Counted from the stretch's first letter, positions 50,518-59,323 are shown. The stretch: DNA of 64,000 nt from Bog-756 sp963835465 (GCA_963835465.1 CAWIFR010000006.1:186001-250000); one strand, 5' to 3'. Numbers and translations are program-made. Notes: generated by a model from the letters alone, not told the origin.

Positions 50518-51906
50518 TCACCCCGGTCGGCCCTCAGCCCGCCCGACGGGAGGGGTCAGGCCGGCGGCTTCCACGAAGAGCCGGCTCCGGGTGCCGTAGT
50601 CGCCCTCGCCTCCGGGGGTGGGCGCCGCAGGGGAGAACAGCACCACCCCTCCGGCGGCGGTCATGGCCACGGCGGCGTCCACGGCCGCGGCCAGGTCGGC
50701 GACCACTACCGGTGGAGGGATCGGACTCGCCGACGGGCCCCGGGCGGCCAACGCCGAGATCAGCCGCTCGGCGTCGGGCGGGACCACGACCACCCCGGGA
50801 ACGGGACGGTGCCGGGCCAGGGCATCGACCAGGACCTGCGGGTCGACACCCCGGTCGGCTCCCCCCAGGATCACTGTCAGGGCCCGGTCGGGAAACGCCG
50901 CCACCGAAGCTGCAGTGGCAAACGGATTGGAGGCCAGGGCATCGTCGACGAAGGTGATCCCGTCACGTTCCCCGATCGTCCGGCAGCGGGACGGCAGCCC
51001 TTCGAACCCCTGCACCACCGCGGCCAGGTCGGAGGCGGAGGGCGGGGCTCCATCGAGCAACGTGACCGCCGCGACGGCGCCACACAGGTTCCAGAGGTTG
51101 TGGACACCGGCCAGCCGCAGTCCTGACGCGTCCACTACGGGAGCGCCGTCCACGCTGACCACGCCGGCGGCGTCCACCGCCACCCGTCCCGAGGGCCCGA
51201 ACAGCGTGCGTCGAGGGTGGAGGGCGGTGCGGCGCACGGCCTCGTCGCTGCCCGCATTGACCGCCAGGTCCCCGGGGGGGCCGACCTCGATGAGGCGGAG
51301 CTTGTCCCGGTAGTAGGCCTCCTCACTCCGATGCCAGTCGAGGTGGTCGGGAGCCAGACTGGTCAGGACGACCAGTCCCGGACTGACCGCCACGTCGGCG
51401 GCCTGGTAGGACGAGACCTCGACGACATAGGCGTCGGCTAGGGGCCGGCCGTACATCTCGACCACGGGCACGCCGATGTTTCCGATCAGAGCCACGTCCT
51501 GGCCGGTCTGGGCGAGCACGGCGGTGGTGAGCGCGGCGGTGGTGCTCTTGCCTTTGGTACCGGTGATGGCCACCACCCGGGCGTCGGCGAAGTCCTCGAG
51601 CCAGAGGGCCATGGCCGTCGTGACCCCGACCCCGGCATCGCGGGCTGCCTCCAGCTCCGGACGGTACCGGCTCACACCCGGCGCCCGCACCACGACGTCG
51701 ATGTCCGACCAGGGCGCGTCGGCGGGGAGGAGCACCGGGATCGTCTCACCGGTCTCCCCCGCCAGACGACGGGAGGCGTCTTCGGGTCCGTCGTCGAGGT
51801 AGCAGGCCGCGACGTGCCGCTCACGGAGCAGTCGGGCCATGGCCAGGCCCTCGCGTCCCATCCCCCAGACCGCGACCCGGCGGTCGCACAGCTCGTCGAG
51901 GGTCAC
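50518..51906 (-). CDS. murD2: MurD2-type UDP-MurNAc-L-Ala: L-glutamate ligase
   Basis: Mur ligase of about 462 residues. The ATP loop is ITGTKGKSTTAALTTAV (residues 116-122 at its core). An N-terminal UDP-substrate domain with VAVWGMGREGLAMARLL and the MurD-like LTSLAPDHLDWHRSEEAYY follow, and the C-terminal domain has TVILGGADRGVD. It overlaps the stop of the MurL gene by four bases (GTGA). In Xanthomonas oryzae, MurD2 adds L-Glu to UDP-MurNAc-L-Ala and MurL then epimerises it to D-Glu. The coupling to MurL is the main reason for choosing MurD2 over ordinary MurD, which adds D-Glu. Confidence 0.78.
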   Translation of the reverse strand: MTLDELCDRRVAVWGMGREGLAMARLLRERHVAACYLDDGPEDASRRLAGETGETIPVLLPADAPWSDIDVVVRAPGVSRYRPELEAARDAGVGVTTAMALWLEDFADARVVAITGTKGKSTTAALTTAVLAQTGQDVALIGNIGVPVVEMYGRPLADAYVVEVSSYQAADVAVSPGLVVLTSLAPDHLDWHRSEEAYYRDKLRLIEVGPPGDLAVNAGSDEAVRRTALHPRRTLFGPSGRVAVDAAGVVSVDGAPVVDASGLRLAGVHNLWNLCGAVAAVTLLDGAPPSASDLAAVVQGFEGLPSRCRTIGERDGITFVDDALASNPFATAASVAAFPDRALTVILGGADRGVDPQVLVDALARHRPVPGVVVVPPDAERLISALAARGPSASPIPPPVVVADLAAAVDAAVAMTAAGGVVLFSPAAPTPGGEGDYGTRSRLFVEAAGLTPPVGRAEGRPG

Positions 51907-53291
51907 GACCCCGCCGCCATCAGCCTGTGCACCCCGGCGATCACGTCGGCCCCGAGGGCCGCGCCGTACGACGACCCGGTCCCGGCGGTCGTCTCGGCGG
52001 GAGTCAGGAGGGCCCGGACATCGTCCGCACCGACCAGGGCCCGGGCCGGCCCGGACAGGGCGGCCACCACCGGCGAGTCCCGCCACTCGGGCAGGGACGA
52101 GAGTAGGCGCAGGGCAGCGGCCGACTCTCGGCGCTCCCCCACGCACTCGAAGGGTTTCTCGTCATCGCTCATCAGATCGGAGAAGCCGGCGATCTGGCCG
52201 GGGTCGGCAAAGAGATCCCGCCCGAGGATGGCGGTCAGGGCCTCCCGCTCCAGGAAGGGGGCCAGCATCAGCCCCACGAATCGACACTTCGGGCAGTGGC
52301 CGCACCAACGGTCGGCCGGCGCCGCCGACTGCCGGAACGCCGAGTTACAGCTGCAGAACGTGCCGTGGTAGCGGGTGAGCCGGGCGAAGGCCCGGGCGAT
52401 GGCCAGCTCGGAGTAGGGCCGGAGCGCTGAACCATAGGACAGGGTGGGGTCGATGGCGGTGGCGATCAGGTTCCGCAGCAGGAGTTCGAACTCGAGGCTC
52501 TTGGAGTACTGGTGGTTCACCGCCACCCCGTCGATCATGACGGTCTCCTCGCTGGCCGAACGCTCGATGGCCATGGCCACGGAGTCGTAGCCGTAGAGGA
52601 AGCTGCCCACCACGGCGATGAGGGAGACGATGGCGGTGATCGGGACATGGCCGTTGAGGGCGCCCGAGGCGTTGAGCTCGTTGAGGGCCGGATCGAGTCG
52701 GCGCCGGACCACGATGAGCTCGAGTCCGGTCTGTGCGGCCAGGTCGACGACCAGCGGGTGGGGGTTGACGGCGAACAGACGTGGCCCGAGGTGCTTGACC
52801 GCTTCGATCAACACCAGCGAGTCCTTTCCACCGCCGATGGGGACGAGCAGGCCGCCCGGCCGCTCCACGCCCCCGCCGACCCGGGAAGGCGGCACGGTGT
52901 CGACGCTCGACTGGACGTCCACCACCCGAGGCACGGGCAGTCCGTTGGCCACCGCGAACTCGCGCAGTCCGTCGTCGTAGAGATGGCGGTGGAACTCCTG
53001 CTCCACCGGCGTGAGCGCCGCACCCTCGACCACCACACGCGTCGGGGCGGCCGCCTTGTAGTAGCTCGTGCCGGCGGCGATGTGCAGGTGGAGCAGGGCT
53101 CGCTCGAGTCCGGGGGCGTCTAGGGGCGGACGGTCCGGACGCGGCGTCTCAAAGGTCAGGGTCTCGACGAAGGAGTACTGGTCATCGAAGGCATAGTGGA
53201 GGGAGACGGTGCCCGAGTCCCGATCGACGATCCGGTCCGTTACCCGAAAGACCCCCACAGTGGCCGGATCGAACCGGTTCGGGGCGCGCAT
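51903..53291 (-). CDS. murL: UDP-MurNAc-L-Ala-L-Glu epimerase MurL
   Basis: 462-residue protein matching the MurL family, which uses ATP to epimerise the terminal L-Glu of UDP-MurNAc-L-Ala-L-Glu to D-Glu for peptidoglycan. A PP-loop-like ATP motif GGGKDS is at about 153-158. A cysteine cluster (C313, C315, C330, C333, C336; FCSC...CGHCPKC) probably binds zinc. The start is ATG 53291; GTG 53318, overlapping the phosphatase gene by eight bases, is an alternative. Its stop overlaps the MurD2 start. The family identity is recalled from the Xanthomonas system and from this gene order. Confidence 0.78.
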   Translation of the reverse strand: MRAPNRFDPATVGVFRVTDRIVDRDSGTVSLHYAFDDQYSFVETLTFETPRPDRPPLDAPGLERALLHLHIAAGTSYYKAAAPTRVVVEGAALTPVEQEFHRHLYDDGLREFAVANGLPVPRVVDVQSSVDTVPPSRVGGGVERPGGLLVPIGGGKDSLVLIEAVKHLGPRLFAVNPHPLVVDLAAQTGLELIVVRRRLDPALNELNASGALNGHVPITAIVSLIAVVGSFLYGYDSVAMAIERSASEETVMIDGVAVNHQYSKSLEFELLLRNLIATAIDPTLSYGSALRPYSELAIARAFARLTRYHGTFCSCNSAFRQSAAPADRWCGHCPKCRFVGLMLAPFLEREALTAILGRDLFADPGQIAGFSDLMSDDEKPFECVGERRESAAALRLLSSLPEWRDSPVVAALSGPARALVGADDVRALLTPAETTAGTGSSYGAALGADVIAGVHRLMAAGS

Positions 53292-53310
53292 GACGCAGTC
53301 AGCGTAGTGG

Positions 53311-53808
53311 TCAGCCACTTTCCGGCGGCCTTTGGGCCGACGGGGACGGGCGTCGGAGGTGGTCGACGATGGACAGGGACGATCCGGTCGACTGGACGAC
53401 CCACACCTCGCCCTTCTGCAGCTTGAACGTTTTGCGATCCGGGGACTTCGGGTCCGGGACCAGTACCTCGAGCAGCTCGGTGGCCACGTCCCCGTGGGTG
53501 CACAGGACGGCCGACTCGCCCGCCATGGTGGCCAGCAGCCGCACCGCCTCGGGCCCGTGTTCTTCGGCCAGCTCGTCAACCGACTCCACCGGCAGGTCGA
53601 GTGCCTCGGCCAGCGGCTGGACGGTGGCGAAGCATCGCACGTAGGGGCTCGAGAGGATCCGCTGGGGCCGGTAGCGGCTGAGCAGGGGCACCAGGTCGCG
53701 TGACCAGGCCCGTCCCCGGGGCGACAGGGGACGGACGCGGTCGTCTCCCCGATAGGTGCTCCGTCTTCCGGCATGGGCGTGGCGCACCACCAACAGCGGC
53801 ATGCTCAT
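53311..53808 (-). CDS. SixA-type histidine phosphatase
   Basis: 165-residue phosphatase of the histidine (phosphoglycerate-mutase-like) superfamily. The catalytic RHA motif is LLVVRHAHAGRR; the second part is RILSSPYVRCFATVQPLAEA and the second histidine is LCTHGDVATELL. SixA-like proteins remove phosphate from phosphohistidine, but related enzymes act on small molecules. ATG 53808 is chosen; the frame is open upstream but without family sequence. It lies just before murL on the same strand, so a link with cell-wall metabolism is possible. Confidence 0.82.
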   Translation of the reverse strand: MSMPLLVVRHAHAGRRSTYRGDDRVRPLSPRGRAWSRDLVPLLSRYRPQRILSSPYVRCFATVQPLAEALDLPVESVDELAEEHGPEAVRLLATMAGESAVLCTHGDVATELLEVLVPDPKSPDRKTFKLQKGEVWVVQSTGSSLSIVDHLRRPSPSAQRPPESG

Positions 53809-53887
53809 GATGGTGCCATGCCGGCAATCCTGCGGCCATGATGCCTGGTGCGGAGGGTCCGGACGGTCCCCGGAGGACCGGTACGGA

Positions 53888-54394
53888 TCAGGGGGCGATC
53901 CCCGGAACGTCGAGGCCCGGGTCGGTCGGGAGCGGGAAGGCATCGAGGTCCCGCGCCCGACGCGCCAACGAGTGGTACTTCCGCTCGGCGATCCACCAGC
54001 GGTTCGAGTGGAGCTCGTAGCGGTCGTGGTACAGCCCGTAGACCGTGGTCCACCGGCCGGCGTCCCGGTCCTGGCGCACCTCGCTCATGAACAGGCGGCT
54101 CACCGCGTGCCCGGCCTCGGGTCCGCCCGGGAAGGCTATGTGGGCATTGAGGATGACGAATTCGAAGAATTCGAAGTGCTCGATGGCCTTCTCGATGAAG
54201 GCGCCCACCTCCGGCCCGCCGGCCAGGACGAGAGGAGCGTCGGCGCGGAGATCGAGGGTCACCGTGGCGTCGGGGAGGAACAGGTGGGACATCTCGGACC
54301 AGGCCCTCCGATTGACCACGTCCGCATAGGCGTGCTGCAGCCGGCGCACGCCGGTGTCGTGGACCGCCTCGGCCACCAGCTCGTCGTCGACCAT
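53888..54394 (-). CDS. SnoaL-like/NTF2-fold protein
   Basis: 168-residue alpha+beta-barrel protein of the SnoaL-like domain family (AVHDTGVRRLQHAYADVVNR, then WSEMSHLFLPDATVTLDLRA). The family includes hydratases, isomerases, small dehydratases and non-enzymatic binding proteins, so no reaction can be assigned. A TAGCGT box six bases before ATG 54394 suggests leaderless transcription. It precedes the phosphatase and MurL genes on the same strand after an 80-base gap. Confidence 0.75.
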   Translation of the reverse strand: MVDDELVAEAVHDTGVRRLQHAYADVVNRRAWSEMSHLFLPDATVTLDLRADAPLVLAGGPEVGAFIEKAIEHFEFFEFVILNAHIAFPGGPEAGHAVSRLFMSEVRQDRDAGRWTTVYGLYHDRYELHSNRWWIAERKYHSLARRARDLDAFPLPTDPGLDVPGIAP

Positions 54395-54959
54395 GAGGGA
54401 ACGCTACCGCCCCATCGGTCGTCGTCCGTGGCCGGCACCGTGATCGTTGCGGGTGACACCGTCAGGGCGGTGGTGTTCGTTGTGATACGGGGCGATGCGC
54501 CGCAGCTCGACGTGGCCAGGTGGACCCGGGGCGATGGCACCACCACGATCCCCCTCGGGACTGGTGACCGCAGGCCTCATCGTGCACCGCTGCCTCGGCT
54601 CGGACCCGCGTGCGCCTCACTCGCTCCCGGTCCACCGGCCGAATGGGGCGCGCCGCCTGCCTGCGCCGGACCCAGACGTGCCGAGTGGGCAGGCTCGGCG
54701 GTCCAATCGAGCAGACTGTTATGTGCGGTGTCCGGTGAGTCGTCAGCGGAGTCGGCAGGCAAAGAATCCCGGTTCACAGTGAGGGCGACTCGGTGCATGC
54801 GTCCGTCCGCCCGGTACCGCCCGCCAGCCCGCGTACTCAGGCTGGCGTGCTGGCCCGCTTTCGGAACCCGGCCGGGAGCACCGGCACCGCCTGGGCGCAT
54901 AGGGTCGGCTTCGGACCGCCGCGTCGATGCCGGTGGCGTCGTCGAGCCAGGAGGTAGTC
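54395..54959. other. Non-coding divergent region
   Basis: 565 bases between the SnoaL-like gene and the aldo/keto reductase. Apart from the TAGCGT box at its left end and the AGGAGG site at its right end, no gene, tRNA, riboswitch or repeat was recognised. TGTTATGT near 54718 is the most AT-rich spot and could belong to the reductase promoter, but no matching -35 is seen. Confidence 0.3.
54401..54406 (-). promoter_or_regulatory. -10 box for leaderless transcription of the SnoaL-like gene
   Basis: On the minus strand TAGCGT is followed by six bases (TCCCTC) and ATG 54394. Confidence 0.5.
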
Positions 54960-55940
54960 GTGGAGTACGTGAATCTCGGGAAGACCGGCCTGCGAGTGTC
55001 GAGGGTGTGCCTCGGCATGATGAGTTTCGGGAACGACAGCGACCGCGCCTGGGTGCTGGACGAGGAGCACGCCGAACCCATCGTCCGGGCGGCGGTCGAG
55101 GGGGGTGTCACCTTCTTCGACACGGCCGACGCCTACTCCGCGGGGGCCAGCGAGGTGGCCACCGGCCGACTGTTGCCCAAGTACCTCAGCCGTGAGGAGA
55201 TGGTGGTGGCCACCAAGGTCTACATGCCGGTGACCCCGGGCGAGAACGGAGGGGGACTGTCCCGGAAGCACATCATGGCCGGCATCGACGCGTCTCTGAC
55301 CCGTTTGGGTCTGGAGTACGTGGACCTCTTCCAGATCCACCGCTGGGACCCCCGGACGCCGATCGAGGAGACCATGGAGGCCCTCCACGACGTGGTGCGG
55401 GCAGGCAAGGCCCGCTATCTCGGCGCCAGCAGCATGTTCGCCTGGCAGTTCGCCGAGGCCCAGTTCATTGCCGATCTCCACCACTGGACGCGGTTCGTGT
55501 CCATGCAGCCGCACTACAACCTGATCTACCGCGAGGAGGAGCGCGAGATGATCCCCCAGTGCATCCACCAGGGCGTGGGGATCATCCCGTGGAGCCCCCT
55601 GGCCCGAGGCGTCCTGGCGGGGAACCGCAGTCGGGGCGGCGAGCGCCGCACCACCCGTTCGGACACCGATGCCTTCACCGACTACCTCTACAGCCAACCC
55701 ACCGACTTCGACGTCGTAGAACGGGTGGGCGAGGTTGCCGCAGAGCGCGGCGTGTCGCCGGCCCAGGTGGCGCTGGCCTGGTTGCTGGGGAAGCCGGGGG
55801 TCACCGCACCGATTATCGGCGCCACCAAGCCGTCACACCTCGCCGACGCCCTGGCGGCCGAGCAGTTGGAGCTCAGCGATGACGAGGTGGTGCGACTGGA
55901 AGAGCCCTATGTCCCCCACCCGGTGCTCGGCCACTTCTAA
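54960..55940 (+). CDS. Aldo/keto reductase
   Basis: NADPH-dependent reductase with the TIM-barrel AKR fold, about 326 residues. It opens VNLGKTGLRVSRVCLGMMSF. The catalytic aspartate and tyrosine are in TFFDTADAYSAG, the lysine in VVATKVYMPV, and the histidine in DLFQIHRWDPRTP. The cofactor site is PIIGATKPSHLADAL. GTG 54960 is set by AGGAGG five bases upstream. It converges on the MFS gene so tightly that the two stop codons share bases (CTAA, 55937-55940). The substrate is an aldehyde or ketone, unspecified. Confidence 0.9.
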   Translation: MEYVNLGKTGLRVSRVCLGMMSFGNDSDRAWVLDEEHAEPIVRAAVEGGVTFFDTADAYSAGASEVATGRLLPKYLSREEMVVATKVYMPVTPGENGGGLSRKHIMAGIDASLTRLGLEYVDLFQIHRWDPRTPIEETMEALHDVVRAGKARYLGASSMFAWQFAEAQFIADLHHWTRFVSMQPHYNLIYREEEREMIPQCIHQGVGIIPWSPLARGVLAGNRSRGGERRTTRSDTDAFTDYLYSQPTDFDVVERVGEVAAERGVSPAQVALAWLLGKPGVTAPIIGATKPSHLADALAAEQLELSDDEVVRLEEPYVPHPVLGHF

Positions 55941-57538
55941 GCCGGGCGGCTCCCGGTCCCCGTCACCGCGGTGCCCGTCGCGCCGAGGATCGACACGGCC
56001 CGCTCGGCCAAGGGCCGGGAGCTGAAGCCCGCAGCGGCGACGGCCGCGGCCAGGAGGGCCGCGCCGGCGAGCACGTAGAAGGTGACCGAGACGGCCGACC
56101 GGACCGTCGCCGGCAGGCCCCCGTCGCCGCCGAGGGCACTGAAGACCGCGGTGGAGACGGCCAGGCCCATGGCCGTTCCCAGGCCCCGGCTCATGTTGAG
56201 CAGACCCGAAGCCAGCCCGGACTGCTGGGCGGGGACGGCGGCCATGATGCCGGCGTTGTTCGGTGAGGTGAACAGGCCGAGGCCGGCGCCGACCAGGGCC
56301 AGGAGCAGTAGGAAGCCAGGGGTGGCCGGACGCAGCAGACCGAGCAGGGTCAACCCGACCCCCACCATCACCAGTCCGGTCACCGCGGGGGCTCGGACGC
56401 CGACGGTGTCGGCCATGCGCCCCGACCAGGGCGCCACGAGGCCCAGGGCCAACGGCATCACCATGAGCTCGATCCCGGTCCGCACCGTCCCAAATCCCAG
56501 CGCCCGCTCCAGATAGAAGGGAACCACCACCAGCACCCCGAAGAGGACCAGAAAGGCCAGGAGGCTGCTCACGATCCCGGCGGTGAAGCGCCTCCGCCGG
56601 AACAGGGTCAGGTCGACCATGGGATGGCGGGTTCTCGACTCGCGAACCACGAACGCGGTGCCGAGCCCGACGGCGGCGACCAACACCAGCACGATCGGCG
56701 GCGAGGCCCACCCCACGTGGTTCCCCTCCGAGATGGCGAAGACCAGGGCGGCGATGGCCGGGAAGAACAGGGCGAAGCCTAGCCAGTCGAACTCCACCCG
56801 GCCCTGGAGGTGGGTGCTCCGGGGGACGAAGAGCAGGGCGGCCACGAGCCCCAACGCGCCCACCGGGACGTTGACGAGAAAGAGGAGGCGCCAGCCGCCG
56901 GCGGCCAACAGGAGCCCGCCCACCGACGGGCCAAGGGCCAGACCGAGCGCCTGAGCCGCCCCCTGGATGCCGAGGGCTCGCCCGAGCGTCTGGCGGGGTA
57001 CGGCCAGTGCGATGATGGCCACGCTGTTGGCCTGCAGCATGGCGGCCCCGATGGCCTGGAGGGCCCGGAAGGCGTCGAGGGCCAGAAGGCTCGGAGCCAG
57101 GGCACACAGGGCCGAGCCCACGATGAAGATGAGGAATCCGTACAGATAGAGCAGTTTGCGGCCCACCATGTCGGCGAAGCGGCCCACGGCGGCCACCGTG
57201 GCCACCAATACCAGCAGGTAGGTGATTCCCGCCCAGCTGACCGAGGCCACACCGGCATCGAACGAGCGCTCCAGGGCCGGGAAGGCCAGGGTCACGATGC
57301 TGGCATCGAGCTGGCCCATGAACGCCCCGACGCACACCGCGGCCACCGCCAGGATGTAGGCCCGGGGTAAGGCGCGGACAGCCGCGGGCCGCCGGGGCTC
57401 GATCAGAAAGTGGCGCCATCTGGACGCATCCTCCGTCCTCGGGTCCGGCTCAGTGTCGGTGGGTTGGCACCCGGCTGACTCGTCCGGCGACAGATGGACT
57501 GCCGCCTGCTCCTGCCCCGCGGTCTCCGCGTTCGTCAC
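55937..57538 (-). CDS. MFS drug:H+ exporter (DHA2/EmrB-QacA type)
   Basis: About 533 residues with 14 membrane spans, the layout of DHA2 multidrug exporters. Motif A is GRFADMVGRKLLYLYGFLIF, and the motif C-like ALGIQGAAQALGLALGPSVG marks exporters. GTG 57538 is chosen; an upstream TTG at 57586 would run into the control region. The probable -10 is TATATT (57576-57581, minus strand). It is divergent from a LysR regulator, a common pairing in which LysR controls the exporter. Confidence 0.87.
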   Translation of the reverse strand: MTNAETAGQEQAAVHLSPDESAGCQPTDTEPDPRTEDASRWRHFLIEPRRPAAVRALPRAYILAVAAVCVGAFMGQLDASIVTLAFPALERSFDAGVASVSWAGITYLLVLVATVAAVGRFADMVGRKLLYLYGFLIFIVGSALCALAPSLLALDAFRALQAIGAAMLQANSVAIIALAVPRQTLGRALGIQGAAQALGLALGPSVGGLLLAAGGWRLLFLVNVPVGALGLVAALLFVPRSTHLQGRVEFDWLGFALFFPAIAALVFAISEGNHVGWASPPIVLVLVAAVGLGTAFVVRESRTRHPMVDLTLFRRRRFTAGIVSSLLAFLVLFGVLVVVPFYLERALGFGTVRTGIELMVMPLALGLVAPWSGRMADTVGVRAPAVTGLVMVGVGLTLLGLLRPATPGFLLLLALVGAGLGLFTSPNNAGIMAAVPAQQSGLASGLLNMSRGLGTAMGLAVSTAVFSALGGDGGLPATVRSAVSVTFYVLAGAALLAAAVAAAGFSSRPLAERAVSILGATGTAVTGTGSRPA

Positions 57539-57575
57539 GATGGGGCCAGTCTTACGGTGGATCCCGGCCAAGTCC

Positions 57576-57613
57576 AATATATGCAACTCATTAGTTTGAT
57601 AAGCTTTGCTTAT
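57576..57613. promoter_or_regulatory. Divergent MFS/LysR control region with LysR-type boxes
   Basis: An AT-rich island in GC-rich surroundings. TATATT (minus strand, 57576-57581) is a 5-of-6 -10 box for the MFS gene. AACT-CATT-AGTT (57585-57596) is an inverted repeat. ATAAGC-TTT-GCTTAT (57599-57613) contains a T-N11-A LysR box (57600-57612) and reaches the LysR ATG. TAAGCT (57600-57605) also lies six bases before that ATG, so LysR binding would cover its own promoter. Confidence 0.6.
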
Positions 57614-58601
57614 GGATTTCCGCCGGCTCGTCTACTTCCTGGCCGTGGTGGACCACGAGGGCTTCACGGCCGCCGCCGACGTCGTGGAGGTGAGTCAGCC
57701 CGCCCTTTCGTTGGCCATCAAGGAGCTAGAGCGGGAGTTGGGCGTGGCGCTGTTCGACCGGATCGGCAGGAAGGTGCAGCTGACACCGGCGGGCCAGGCC
57801 CTCGTGGGCCCGGCGCGCCAGGCCCTCCGGGACGTGGAGACGGGGCGCGCCGCGGTGGCCGCAGTGGCGGGAACCCGGGCCGGAACCCTGGCGCTCGGCA
57901 GCCTCCCGACGTTGACCGCCGATCCGCTGGCCGAGCTGGTGGGACGCTACCGGCGCAGGTATCCGGGGGTCGCCGTGGACCTGGCCGCCCCCGAGGACAC
58001 CTCTGACCTGCTCGCCATGGTCCGGGACGGCCGATGCGAGGTAGGGATCTCCGAGACCACCGAGGTGCCGTCCGACCTCACCAGCCGGGCCATCGGCGGT
58101 CAGGCCCTCCTCCTGATCCTGCCGCCGGAGTCCGGAGGAGGGGACAACCCGATCGGAGGGCACGCGTCGGATCCCGGACTGGCCGGACCGGGGACGGTGG
58201 CCATGACCACCGTCGGACTCGCCGACTTGGTCCACGTCCCCTTCGTGGCCGCCAGGGTGGGCACCTCGACCCGTCGGCTGCTCGATGAGGGGTTCGCGGC
58301 TGCCGGTGCCGTTCCCCACGTGGCCGTGGTCACCGCCCAGCGCGACGCCATCCTCCCCCTGGTGCTGGCCGGGGCGGGTGCCGCCCTGGTCCCCGAGCCC
58401 ATCGCGGCGGTGGCCCGGGCCCTCGGAGCCACTGTGGCCCAGCCCCTCCCGTCGGTCGAGCGCAGCATCGCACTGGTCCACCGGACCGGACCTCTGGCCC
58501 CGGCGGCGGCCCGCTTCGTGGAGCTCGCCGCCGAGCGGCACGGGTACGGTGCAGGGGTCGCAGCCGAGCGGGACCGGACCGGTCCAGGAGGAACGCCATG
58601 A
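57612..58601 (+). CDS. LysR-family transcriptional regulator
   Basis: About 329 residues. The N-terminal winged helix is MDFRRLVYFLAVVDHEGFTA, then DVVEVSQPALSLAIKELERE, followed by the linker helix and a periplasmic-binding-like effector domain. It starts at ATG 57612, six bases after TAAGCT; TTG 57606 is less likely. Its stop overlaps the DsbA-like gene (ATGA). It probably regulates itself and the divergent MFS exporter through the T-N11-A box at 57600-57612. The effector is unknown; in such pairs it is often the exported compound. Confidence 0.88.
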   Translation: MDFRRLVYFLAVVDHEGFTAAADVVEVSQPALSLAIKELERELGVALFDRIGRKVQLTPAGQALVGPARQALRDVETGRAAVAAVAGTRAGTLALGSLPTLTADPLAELVGRYRRRYPGVAVDLAAPEDTSDLLAMVRDGRCEVGISETTEVPSDLTSRAIGGQALLLILPPESGGGDNPIGGHASDPGLAGPGTVAMTTVGLADLVHVPFVAARVGTSTRRLLDEGFAAAGAVPHVAVVTAQRDAILPLVLAGAGAALVPEPIAAVARALGATVAQPLPSVERSIALVHRTGPLAPAAARFVELAAERHGYGAGVAAERDRTGPGGTP

Positions 58602-59323
58602 CCAACCGCACCGCCTCCCCGGGCGGAGGTGCCCACGAGACGACGGTCCTTGCTCCCCCTCAATCCGTCGACTTCCACTTCGACATCATGTGCCCCTACG
58701 CGTACCAGACCTCGCTGTGGATGCGGGAGGTACGGGACCGGGTCGGCGTGGCGGTCCGCTGGCGGTTCTTCAGCCTCGAGGAGATCAACCGGGTCGAGGG
58801 CAAGAAGCACCCGTGGGAGCGGGAGTGGTCATACGGCTGGTCGATGATGCGGATCGGCGCCTACCTGCGTCGGGAGGATCCCGAGCTCCTCGACCGCTGG
58901 TACCTCACCGCCGGGCGGGCCCTCCACGAGGAGGGCCGCAAACCCCATCGCCCCGACGTGGCCGAGGAGCTGCTGACCGAGATGGGACTCGACCCGGGCA
59001 TCGTCCGGGCCGCCATCGACGATCCGACGACGGGTGACGAGGTGCACGACGAGCACGGCATCGTGGTGGCCAAGGGTGGCTTCGGGGTGCCGACGCTCGT
59101 CTTCGAGGACGGACAGGCCCTCTTCGGGCCGGTCCTGGTCCACCCACCGACCGGCGATGCCGCCGTGCGCCTGTGGCACCTGGTCACCGGTTGGCTGGAG
59201 TTCCCCCACGTGTACGAGGTCCAGCGGCCCAAACGGCCCGAGGACATCGACACCATCGCCAAGGCCTTCTCGTCCTACCTCGAGGCCCGGGACTGGTTCA
59301 CCGTCCAGAACGACACACCCTGA
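58598..59323 (+). CDS. DsbA-family (FrnE-like) protein
   Basis: 241-residue thioredoxin-fold protein of the DsbA/FrnE/2-hydroxychromene-2-carboxylate isomerase group. The active-site region is DFHFDIMCPYAYQTSLWMRE: one cysteine only, CPYA in place of CPWC, so it cannot make the usual disulfide. The cis-proline is in GFGVPTLVFEDGQALFGPV. There is no signal peptide. A glutathione- or mycothiol-linked isomerase or dehalogenase is more likely than an oxidoreductase. It overlaps the LysR stop (ATGA), so it is co-transcribed and possibly linked to the exporter's substrate. Confidence 0.8.
   Translation: MTNRTASPGGGAHETTVLAPPQSVDFHFDIMCPYAYQTSLWMREVRDRVGVAVRWRFFSLEEINRVEGKKHPWEREWSYGWSMMRIGAYLRREDPELLDRWYLTAGRALHEEGRKPHRPDVAEELLTEMGLDPGIVRAAIDDPTTGDEVHDEHGIVVAKGGFGVPTLVFEDGQALFGPVLVHPPTGDAAVRLWHLVTGWLEFPHVYEVQRPKRPEDIDTIAKAFSSYLEARDWFTVQNDTP

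Noticed and set aside
53945..55195. Long plus-strand frame running through the SnoaL-like gene into the reductase
   Set aside because: It is out of frame with the reductase, antisense to the SnoaL-like gene, and lacks any domain.
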